Source of the DNA: Chitinophagaceae bacterium UBA1931
GTDB taxonomy: Bacteria; Bacteroidota; Bacteroidia; Chitinophagales; Chitinophagaceae
Direction: 5' to 3'
DNA length: 64,000 nt
Assembly: GCA_002337125.1 (NCBI GenBank)
Contig: DDFJ01000003.1
Span: forward strand, 248,001-312,000
The notes under the pieces were generated by a model. That model had not been told where the DNA came from. It ran no database searches and was given only the letters and a program-made list of their open reading frames with translations. The translations under genes were made by a program, and so were the position numbers. Every line of letters begins with the position of its first letter. Position 1 is the first letter of the stretch. This document shows, piece by piece, positions 54,310 to 62,637 of this stretch.

Positions 54310-55638
54310 TTATTTTGTACTTAATTCGATAATTGTATCAACATCATTTACCTGCAAGCCATCCTTATAAATAAACAAACCTTCGGGCTGTAGTTTGAAT
54401 TTTATTTTTTGTTTTGAATCAAATGCAACTGCAGTTGTAACTTTTGCAGTAAAGCCGGGGAGAAAAATATAAGGTTTGCCATCACTGTTCATGATATGCA
54501 CATAAATGGTTTTATTTTTTGAAGTAACCATTCCCCAGTCCTGCGGTTCAATTACATTTCCTCTTGTGCCGTAAATAGTTTCGCCGTATTTGTTTAACCA
54601 GTTACCAACAAGCTTTAAAGTATCTTCAAACTCAGGCTGAATCACTCCGTTTGGCATTGGACCAACATTCAGTAAAAAGTTGGTGTTGCGTCCTGCAGCA
54701 TTGATTAAGTAATGAATCAGTGCTTTGGAAGATTTGTAATGATTATCGGTCATGTTATATCCCCATGATCCGTTCATTGTTTCGCAGGTTTCAAGCGGCA
54801 ACGCATCAGATGCTGTTTGAAAATTTAATCCTGATTTATTTTGTCCGGGTAAATCTTTTTCAAACATCTGGAAATCTTCACCGGGGAAAGGACTTAAGTG
54901 ATGATTATTGCCGATTAAACATTGCGGCTGCAGTTTGTGTATGAGTGAATAAATTTCATCATACTTCCAGTCGATTCTTGAATTGCGATTGTTACTTCCT
55001 TCAGGATTTGTCTGATCCCAATGACCATCAAACCAGATCGATAATACATCACCATAATTCGTGAGCAGTTCAGTCAACTGGTTTTTCATAAACTGCAGGT
55101 AAGAATCGTAATTGCTTTTTGCTGTTCGTCCGCTGTACTGACCGGTACGTCCTGTTTCATAAGGATAATCGCTGCGGTACCAATCGAGCAGTGAATAATA
55201 AAAACCAAGTTTGATGTTTTGTTTCCTGCATTCTTCTGCCAGCATTTTCACCACATCTTTATTGTAGGGTGTGTTGGTAATTTTCCAATCGCTGAATTTT
55301 GTATCCCAGTTACTGAAACCATCGTGATGACGTGTGATAAACACAATGTATTTCATACCGGCATTCTTTGCAATGGAAACCCATTTGGCTGCATCAAACT
55401 GCTGCGGGTTAAATACATTGATAAGACGGCTGTAATCCTTTACAAGAATACTCCTGTTGTTCATCACCCATTCGCCGTTGCCAAGTACACTGGATGCTCC
55501 CCAATGAATAAACATGCCGAATTTCATATCCTGGAACTCCTGGCGCTTTGCAAGATTTTCATTGGCGGGAGTATATGTTTGCGCTGTAAGATGAATGAAA
55601 CAGAATACAACGAACAATGATGAAAGAAGTTTTTTCAT
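54310..55638 (-). CDS. Glycoside hydrolase family 29 alpha-L-fucosidase (short form)
   Basis: 442 residues with a signal peptide ending LTAQ. GH29 features are FGMFIHWGASSVLGNGEW, YIVFITRHHDGFSNWDT, and the nucleophile region LSIWFDGHWDQT. There are no carbohydrate-binding or PA14 domains, unlike the paralogue at 60.5 kb. It cleaves alpha-linked fucose with retention. It is separated from the sulfatase by 19 bases. Confidence 0.94.
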   Translation of the reverse strand: MKKLLSSLFVVFCFIHLTAQTYTPANENLAKRQEFQDMKFGMFIHWGASSVLGNGEWVMNNRSILVKDYSRLINVFNPQQFDAAKWVSIAKNAGMKYIVFITRHHDGFSNWDTKFSDWKITNTPYNKDVVKMLAEECRKQNIKLGFYYSLLDWYRSDYPYETGRTGQYSGRTAKSNYDSYLQFMKNQLTELLTNYGDVLSIWFDGHWDQTNPEGSNNRNSRIDWKYDEIYSLIHKLQPQCLIGNNHHLSPFPGEDFQMFEKDLPGQNKSGLNFQTASDALPLETCETMNGSWGYNMTDNHYKSSKALIHYLINAAGRNTNFLLNVGPMPNGVIQPEFEDTLKLVGNWLNKYGETIYGTRGNVIEPQDWGMVTSKNKTIYVHIMNSDGKPYIFLPGFTAKVTTAVAFDSKQKIKFKLQPEGLFIYKDGLQVNDVDTIIELSTK

Positions 55639-55664
55639 TTTACCTGGTTTATATGATGTAAAAG

Positions 55665-56921
55665 TTATTTGATTTTTTTGAGCCGGAATACTTTTGTTTC
55701 GTGACTCTGCACATCGCCTTTCCAGCTTTTTCCTTTTGCTGAAATTTTATGTTCCCACACATCGTACCACTCATAGTTACCGGTTAAGCCAACATCTGCA
55801 GCATTAAGCTGATAGTTTGCAGTACCGCTGCTCCTGTTTAAAACAGCAACTGCATAATCTCCGTTGGCAAGTGGCCGCACAAATACATTCCAGGTTTCTG
55901 TTTTTATTTTCCGTTCAGCTTGTTTACCCAATGCATCCTGGTTAATGGCAATGATCTCTTTATTGAGCAGAATATTTTTTGTTGCAGCATTCATGTTGCG
56001 CAGGTCGCAGCTTGTTGCCAAAACAGAATTCATCATACACCACATACTCATCTGTGTTTGGTATTCCACATCAGTACAACCAACTCCACCAAGATCACCT
56101 GAAGGACCTTTTCTTCCATACAATCCTGCTTCAATCATATCCATATCATTCCAATGCCCCGGACCTGCATAAGGAAACAGTTCTGCATTTACATCAATCA
56201 CATCCAATATACCGGCGCCAAGACTATGCAATTCATCCTGGTGCTTAAACGGTTTATTGCAACTCCATTTGTCCCGTATATCAGCACTCATGCGCCATAA
56301 TTGTCCGCCAACTTGTGCACCCCACAACCATGGTTTACGGTTACCCCATTCACAAAGACCAAACACAATATCCCGTCCGCTTTTACGCAACGCATCGGCC
56401 ATTGCTTTGTAACGAAGCTGTGCTGTAATCGCATCAGATGGTGCGCCACAGTAATCGTACTTTAAATAATCAATTCCCCAGGCAGCAAATGTTTTTGCAT
56501 CCTGTTCTTCAAAACCAAAACTTGCAGTATAACCAGCACAGGTAAGTTTTGCAGCATCGCTGTAAATACCCAGCTTTAATCCTTTGCTGTGTACATAATC
56601 AGCCAACGCTTTGATGCCTGAAGGAAATTTTTTCGGATCGGGAATGATGTTGTTGTGCTGATCTCTTCCGCCCTGCCAGCAATCATCAATAAAAATATAC
56701 TGGTAGCCTGCATCTTTCATACCACTGCTCACCATTGCATCAGCCATTTCTTTGATGGCTTGCTCGTTGATGTTTTCAGCAAAATAATTCCAACTCATCC
56801 ATCCCATTGGTGGAGTGGCGGCAAGTAAATCGCCTTTTGATGAAAGCACCTGAGCAGATGTAACAGTTACATGAACCAGGAAAAAAAAGGCAATGGCAGC
56901 AATACGTTTCATATTCAACAT
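55665..56921 (-). CDS. Glycoside hydrolase family 27 alpha-galactosidase
   Basis: 418 residues (415 if the second ATG at 56912, MKRIAAIAFFF, is used). Signal peptide ends TSAQ. GH27 landmarks: TPPMGWMSWNYFA, YIFIDDCWQGG, the nucleophile YLKYDYCGA, and the acid/base region GPGHWNDMDMIEAG. Removes terminal alpha-galactose (or alpha-N-acetylgalactosamine). Located 26 bases ahead of the short GH29. Confidence 0.94.
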   Translation of the reverse strand: MLNMKRIAAIAFFFLVHVTVTSAQVLSSKGDLLAATPPMGWMSWNYFAENINEQAIKEMADAMVSSGMKDAGYQYIFIDDCWQGGRDQHNNIIPDPKKFPSGIKALADYVHSKGLKLGIYSDAAKLTCAGYTASFGFEEQDAKTFAAWGIDYLKYDYCGAPSDAITAQLRYKAMADALRKSGRDIVFGLCEWGNRKPWLWGAQVGGQLWRMSADIRDKWSCNKPFKHQDELHSLGAGILDVIDVNAELFPYAGPGHWNDMDMIEAGLYGRKGPSGDLGGVGCTDVEYQTQMSMWCMMNSVLATSCDLRNMNAATKNILLNKEIIAINQDALGKQAERKIKTETWNVFVRPLANGDYAVAVLNRSSGTANYQLNAADVGLTGNYEWYDVWEHKISAKGKSWKGDVQSHETKVFRLKKIK

Positions 56922-56927
56922 AAAAAT

Positions 56928-59234
56928 TTACTCAACAACAATTTCATCAGCAAATGTCCAGGCTGGCTTTCCTTCACCGGGATGACCTTTTGGACAGGAT
57001 GTAAGTGTATAGGCAGTTACACGTACATAACGCACAGCAGCAGGATTAACTGTTACTGCAAAATCTTTCATGATCAATTCTGTTACTGATGTTGCAATAT
57101 CATTTTTCACTGTACCAACTTCTGTAAACGTTTTTCCATCAACTGATGTTTCAAACTTTACTGCAGTTGGAAGAAAGATCCAGCTGCGGTAGCTCTGCAT
57201 ACAACCGATTGAAATGCGGCTGATTGTTTTTGCTTCGCCCATATCAACTGTTGCAACCAGGTTGTTTGCACTGAAGCCATGCCAGAATTTGTTGGTTGCA
57301 GCTTTACCTCTCACCCCATCAGTTAATGAGTTGATACCATCAGCCATGTAAGATTTAGAAGGAGCAAACTGGTAACTAACATTACTGCCAACAGCTTTGT
57401 GCATAACAAAACTTTGCTGCACCGGCTGCAGGTTCATGACCTTACCATTCAATACAGCAACTGCACGGATTGTTTGTGTTTGATTTACTGCAATTGGCTG
57501 TACATATTTTTCGCTTGATAAAGTTGGAACAGATCCATCTGTAGTATAATATATTTCAGCTGCAGGAACTTCACAGTACAAAGCAACTTTGAGTTTGCCA
57601 TTTTCTGAAACAGGTTTTACATCCACTGTATAATTACCGGGCGAATAATGCAAACCTTTCTGATCAAATGCAGTGAAATGAGCTTTTAATCTCCTGCTGA
57701 AATCAATCCAGTTTTTCTTTTCTGCAGGTGTCCACACAGTTTCAGCTAATGCCAGCATTCTCGGCAGCACCATGTATTCAAGATATTCTGTGGTGGAAAT
57801 AAATTCTGTCCACACATTTCCCTGTGCACCCAACACATATTTTGCTTTATCACCCGTTAACTCTTTTGGAATAGGTTCGTACTCGTACACTTTTTTCACT
57901 GTATTAAAACCACCAATAGCAAGAGGTTCGCCTTCGGGTCCTGCCTGGTAATGATCAAAGTAACAAGGTGAGCCCGGAGTCATCACTACATTGTGATCCA
58001 TCTTTGCTGCTTCAATACCACCACTTTCACCACGCCAGCTCATAACGGTTGCTTCAGGAGCTAAACCTCCTTCAAGTATTTCATCCCAGCCAATCAGTTT
58101 CCTGTTTTTGCTGACGATGAATTTTTCGATGCGTTTGATGAAATAGCTCTGCAATTCTTCTTCATTTTTCAAATGTTCATCTTTAATACGCTGCTGACAT
58201 TTTGCACATTTCTTCCAGGGATCTTTATCTACTTCATCGCCACCTACATGAATATAAGTTGAAGGGAAAATATTCATCACTTCTGTTAATACATCCTGTA
58301 AGAATGTAAACACTTCTTCATTACCTGCACAATAGTTGGAAGCCATGTTATTGTAGTTACCACCTGTTAACGGTAATTGTGGTTTTTGTGTGCAGCTTAA
58401 ATTGGGATAAGATGCAATGGCAGAAGCAACATGACCCGGCATTTCAATTTCAGGAACGATGGTGATGTTACGCACTTTTGCATAAGCAACAATTTCTTTC
58501 AGTTGTTCCTGTGTGTAATAACCTCCGTAGGTTGCAGCTTCACCGGGTTGTGCCTGCGGGCGACTTCCCCACACCATATCAGTATGGTCAACACGCCATG
58601 CTCCTGTTTGTGTAAGCTTGGGATATTTTTTTATTTCAATACGCCAGCCCTGGTCATCCACCAAATGCCAGTGAAACGTATTCATTTTGTAAGAAGCCAT
58701 CAGGTCAATGTATTCCTTAATTACTTCTGGCGAAAAGAAATGACGGCATACATCAAGATGCATTCCACGCCATTTGAAACGTGGCTCATCTTTTATTTCC
58801 ATGCAAGGCACAGATAAAACAGCATTGGTACGAACCTGTGGCAATGTTTGAAGGATGGATTGCAAACCGTAAATTATTCCACCATAACCTGTTGCTTTTA
58901 TTACAACTGAAGAGGGTGTAACCGTTAACTGGTATGCTTCGCTGTTGCTGCTGATGCTTTTATCAATAACAAGATCAATGATTTTTTTGCCTGCTTTATT
59001 CACCGGCACATTTATTCCTGAAATATGCTGTACAGCTGCTGCAAAAAAATCAGCTGCTGGTTTTATTTCGGTTTGTGATACTGCATAACGAATAGCTGTC
59101 TGCTGATCAATCACAAAATTTCCATCTTTCATTTTCAGTTCAACCGGCTGCGGAATAATGGATGGAGTTTGTTGTGCTGCAACAATGAAAGGAACTGCTG
59201 CTGCAACGAGCAGCATTATTTTTTTCAGTAACAT
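56928..59234 (-). CDS. Glycoside hydrolase family 20 beta-N-acetylhexosaminidase
   Basis: 768 residues with a signal peptide. The N-terminal GH20b-like domain is at about 25-145. The catalytic barrel starts near FKWRGMHLDVCRHFF and has the catalytic Asp-Glu pair in YIHVGGDEVDKDPW and WDEILEGGLAP. It is followed by a chitobiase/hexosaminidase-type segment (AEIYYTTDGSVPTLSS) and a discoidin-like C-terminus (VRYVRVTAYTLTS). Releases terminal GlcNAc/GalNAc. It begins 39 bases after the phosphodiesterase-like gene. Confidence 0.95.
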   Translation of the reverse strand: MLLKKIMLLVAAAVPFIVAAQQTPSIIPQPVELKMKDGNFVIDQQTAIRYAVSQTEIKPAADFFAAAVQHISGINVPVNKAGKKIIDLVIDKSISSNSEAYQLTVTPSSVVIKATGYGGIIYGLQSILQTLPQVRTNAVLSVPCMEIKDEPRFKWRGMHLDVCRHFFSPEVIKEYIDLMASYKMNTFHWHLVDDQGWRIEIKKYPKLTQTGAWRVDHTDMVWGSRPQAQPGEAATYGGYYTQEQLKEIVAYAKVRNITIVPEIEMPGHVASAIASYPNLSCTQKPQLPLTGGNYNNMASNYCAGNEEVFTFLQDVLTEVMNIFPSTYIHVGGDEVDKDPWKKCAKCQQRIKDEHLKNEEELQSYFIKRIEKFIVSKNRKLIGWDEILEGGLAPEATVMSWRGESGGIEAAKMDHNVVMTPGSPCYFDHYQAGPEGEPLAIGGFNTVKKVYEYEPIPKELTGDKAKYVLGAQGNVWTEFISTTEYLEYMVLPRMLALAETVWTPAEKKNWIDFSRRLKAHFTAFDQKGLHYSPGNYTVDVKPVSENGKLKVALYCEVPAAEIYYTTDGSVPTLSSEKYVQPIAVNQTQTIRAVAVLNGKVMNLQPVQQSFVMHKAVGSNVSYQFAPSKSYMADGINSLTDGVRGKAATNKFWHGFSANNLVATVDMGEAKTISRISIGCMQSYRSWIFLPTAVKFETSVDGKTFTEVGTVKNDIATSVTELIMKDFAVTVNPAAVRYVRVTAYTLTSCPKGHPGEGKPAWTFADEIVVE

Positions 59235-59273
59235 AATTGTGTGTTTATATGCAATCGTAAAAATTGTTTCGGT

Positions 59274-60356
59274 TTATTTGAATACTTCTGTTATTTCTTT
59301 TGCAACCGGGTGTTTGGCTTTGAATGTAAAGCCCATCAAACGTGCCATTGTTTGTGCAAACTGCTGTTGGTAAAACTGCTGCTCTGTTTTTACTTCACCT
59401 TTTGCAGGAATACCTGCGCCCATTAATCCAAACCAGATTTCATACGCATCTTTTATTGAGTTGCCATGACTTGTCCATTCTGATTTTATTTTATCGCCTC
59501 TTCCATGATCGGTTGTAATAAAGATGGCTGTTTTGTTTTTGTATTGCGGATCGTTTTGTACAAAATCCCAAACCTGTTTAATCCATGCATCTACCTGGTG
59601 AGCCGCATCAAGATAAGAACGGTACTTACCTGCATGCGCCCATTCATCTGTTTCGCCGTATGCGATGTACAACACTTTTGGCTTTTTTGTTTTCAGTTCT
59701 TCCATAGCCGCATAATGTGTAAACACATCCAGGCACTCGCCTTCATCCCATGGCTTGTATGAATCTGCAAGCATGTTGTTGATGAGTGCTTGACTGGCTG
59801 TTGGTGTTTTTCCACCTGATGGATCAAATGCTGCTATAACAGGAAAACCGCAGCGTCCTTCATTGAGAATTCTGTTAAATGCTTCCCATGCACCAAATGC
59901 TACAACTCTTCCTTTAAGTGTTGATTGCTGGTTAAAAAACTCCAGCACATTCACATGCGGATTAGGAGGATAACTATTTGAGTTAATAGCTGTATCAGCA
60001 TAGCCCGTCATAATTTCGCTGTAACCGGGATAGCTGAACCAATAAGGATTGGCATTGTTTACTTTGTTATTATAAAAACGGTTGCCGTATAACTGTCCCT
60101 TTGCTTCAACTACAGACCATAAAAATGGTAATAGTTTTTTTCGTCTTTCGTTGCTGTTAGCCGACCAATATTTTTCGTAGAGATAAGCACTGTCGCCCTG
60201 ATTAAAGCGATGGTTATTGGCAATAGCAGAATCCATTCCGCCAAACATTTCCTGCCAGCGAAAACCATCAGTTGTAATGATGATGATGTTCTCTGCTTTT
60301 TGTGCTTTGCAAAAAAACATTCCGATAACAAACAGGAAACTAAAAGCAATGCGCAT
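59274..60356 (-). CDS. Alkaline-phosphatase-superfamily phosphodiesterase-like protein
   Basis: The start at 60356 (MRIAFSFLFVIGMFFCKAQ) gives 360 residues with a signal peptide. The metal sites are IIIITTDGFRWQEMFGG, ending in the nucleophile-region, and TTDHGRGDKIKSEWTSHG. The fold matches the type I phosphodiesterase/nucleotide-pyrophosphatase group. In a glycan operon it may remove a phosphate or phosphodiester ornament, but this is inference. The threonine nucleophile region is not clear-cut. Confidence 0.7.
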   Translation of the reverse strand: MRIAFSFLFVIGMFFCKAQKAENIIIITTDGFRWQEMFGGMDSAIANNHRFNQGDSAYLYEKYWSANSNERRKKLLPFLWSVVEAKGQLYGNRFYNNKVNNANPYWFSYPGYSEIMTGYADTAINSNSYPPNPHVNVLEFFNQQSTLKGRVVAFGAWEAFNRILNEGRCGFPVIAAFDPSGGKTPTASQALINNMLADSYKPWDEGECLDVFTHYAAMEELKTKKPKVLYIAYGETDEWAHAGKYRSYLDAAHQVDAWIKQVWDFVQNDPQYKNKTAIFITTDHGRGDKIKSEWTSHGNSIKDAYEIWFGLMGAGIPAKGEVKTEQQFYQQQFAQTMARLMGFTFKAKHPVAKEITEVFK

Positions 60357-60457
60357 TCCGTTAGAATTTATTGGTTTGAGAAAACTGGCTATAATAATCA
60401 AACTTACTTGCTTATTCCTGCAATAAACGGCGCAAACGATTGTGCGATCTTACAGCC

Positions 60458-62602
60458 TTAATGAACCAGGACTGATGCAGGAATTAATTCTTTCTTACCG
60501 CCTTCAGCTTGCCACAATACCTTCAGCTCATTACCACCACCACTGTCAAAATAAACCACCCTGATTTTGTGATAGCCTTTCTTCAATGCGGCCTTTCCTT
60601 TTTGTTCAATGGAGCCATGTTCGCCATCATTATTAACAGTTTCCACATCATCAATAAACAATTTACTTCCATCATCAGAAACAGTGAAGAACTGGTAAAC
60701 TCCTGCTTTACTTATGTTGATATAACCTTCAAATGAAAGCGCATATTTTTCTTTACGCAGCTTTACTTTTTCTGAAATTTCGGAAGCTATGCCTGACTTT
60801 GCTGCAGCCGTTGAGTTGATTACATTTAAATCAATCTTACCTGTTGGTTCAAAATATTGGTAAGCAATTCCGGGGGCTGTATTTTTTACAACTGCAGCTT
60901 TCATCCATTCATAACGCATTACCTGTTGTTGTGCAGTTGCACCAGGCAACGCATTTGCAAGAAAAGATTTTGCTTTAACCGTTGCTGATTTTATCAATAA
61001 GAATGGTTTTGTATAAACAGCAGAAGAAGCTGTAGGTTCGGTACCGTCAGTTGTATAACGGATTTCTTCACCTTTGCCTGCTTTCATACTGATGGTTGGT
61101 TGCAAAGAACCATTTACATAATCTGTAACTATTTGAGGCTTTGATGCAAACCTTCCAAAGTTGCTGATCTTTATTACATATGCATAAGGTGCTTTTATTT
61201 TGTTTGGATTATATGCAGGCATTTCAATTTCTACATGATTACCGCTTTGTTTCCATCTTAATTGCTCTTTGGTTGATAAAAAGCTGATGGTTGTTCCTGC
61301 TGGTAATTCCATATCCTTCAGCAACAGCTTTCCGTTATCAGGATATTTGGAAAGAATTGCATACAGATCATTGCTGCTTGCATTGTATGTATAAAATACT
61401 TCTTTCACAGCATAACCGGGATCGGGATCAATTGTAATCTTCAATAACATATCGCCGCTCTTGCTGCTGTAATCTTTTCTTCCTTCACTCCATTGTGCCG
61501 GCGTTTTCCAGCGAACCGTATTGTAAATTGCTTCACCATTAATCTTCATCCAATCACCAATCTGCAGTAAACGTTCCTGCATAATCGGTGGAATTTTTCC
61601 ATGTTCATCGGGACCAATATCCAGCAAGAAATTTCCACCACGACTTACTTTATCAATGAGCTGTAATACCAGACTCTGCGTTGAATTATAATCCCACGAA
61701 TCTTCTTCACGGTTGTATCCATAACTGAAACCCATACCACGGCTTTCTTCCCAGGGATGATCTTCAAAATCAAGATCGGGTTGATACTCCGGTGTATATA
61801 CTCCGCCATGTTTAAAACGTATACCACTTCCCCAACGATCAAAGGTGACTACTTTATCTTTTACAGGACTTTCATTGTACATCCATGCAAGCAGCTCCTG
61901 GCTTTTCCATGTTTCGGCTGATGCATCCCAATCTCCATCAGTCCAGAAAACATCGGGCTGATAAGTGTTGATGAGATATTTTGCCTGTGGCCACATATGC
62001 TCCATTGCATATTTTTTCGGATCAGCTTTCCACAATGGATTATACCATTCATACAACGAATAATACATGCCTGCATGTACTGAAGTTTTGCGGACTGCTT
62101 TAAAAAGATCACCAAGCAGGTCTCTCTTTGGTCCGGCATCAGCTGCATTCCATGGGAAGCCCCATGTTTTATTTGCAGTCTGGTCGGGCCACAAAGAAAA
62201 TCCATCATGATGTTTGGATGTAAGTACAATATATTTTGCGCCTGATTGCTCAAACAACTTTGCCCATTCATCAGGGTTGTATAACTCAGCTTTAAAATCA
62301 CTGGCAAGATCATAATAAGTCCTGTTACCAAATTTTGCTTTGTGATAATTGATGCGTGCAGTATCGCCGTTCATTAAACCGTTCTGGTACCACTCAGCAT
62401 AATTTCCTTTACTGCAATATCCGGGAACAGAATAAACGCCCCAGTGAATAAAGATGCCAAACTTAGCATCCTTATACCATTGTGGTACGGGACGTTGATC
62501 AAGCGATTCCCATGTTGCTTGATATTGTGCATTTACATGCAGAATGAAAAACACCATCAATACAATTGACAGTACCGGTTTGTACAAACATTGCTTTATC
62601 AT
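60458..62602 (-). CDS. Glycoside hydrolase family 29 alpha-L-fucosidase with chitobiase-C and PA14 domains
   Basis: 714 residues. After the signal peptide comes the GH29 barrel (FGIFIHWGVYSVPGYCSKG, KYIVLTSKHHDGFSLWPD, nucleophile region DVFWTDGDWDAS). A chitobiase-type segment (EEIRYTTDGTEPTASSAVYT) follows, then a PA14 domain (about 575-714: FEGYINISKAGVYQFFTVSDDGSKLFIDD). PA14 domains usually bind glycans. It sits 35 bases after the GH92 gene. Confidence 0.94.
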   Translation of the reverse strand: MIKQCLYKPVLSIVLMVFFILHVNAQYQATWESLDQRPVPQWYKDAKFGIFIHWGVYSVPGYCSKGNYAEWYQNGLMNGDTARINYHKAKFGNRTYYDLASDFKAELYNPDEWAKLFEQSGAKYIVLTSKHHDGFSLWPDQTANKTWGFPWNAADAGPKRDLLGDLFKAVRKTSVHAGMYYSLYEWYNPLWKADPKKYAMEHMWPQAKYLINTYQPDVFWTDGDWDASAETWKSQELLAWMYNESPVKDKVVTFDRWGSGIRFKHGGVYTPEYQPDLDFEDHPWEESRGMGFSYGYNREEDSWDYNSTQSLVLQLIDKVSRGGNFLLDIGPDEHGKIPPIMQERLLQIGDWMKINGEAIYNTVRWKTPAQWSEGRKDYSSKSGDMLLKITIDPDPGYAVKEVFYTYNASSNDLYAILSKYPDNGKLLLKDMELPAGTTISFLSTKEQLRWKQSGNHVEIEMPAYNPNKIKAPYAYVIKISNFGRFASKPQIVTDYVNGSLQPTISMKAGKGEEIRYTTDGTEPTASSAVYTKPFLLIKSATVKAKSFLANALPGATAQQQVMRYEWMKAAVVKNTAPGIAYQYFEPTGKIDLNVINSTAAAKSGIASEISEKVKLRKEKYALSFEGYINISKAGVYQFFTVSDDGSKLFIDDVETVNNDGEHGSIEQKGKAALKKGYHKIRVVYFDSGGGNELKVLWQAEGGKKELIPASVLVH

Positions 62603-62637
62603 GAAAGTTGAGTTATATACTACTGCGAATTAAATAA

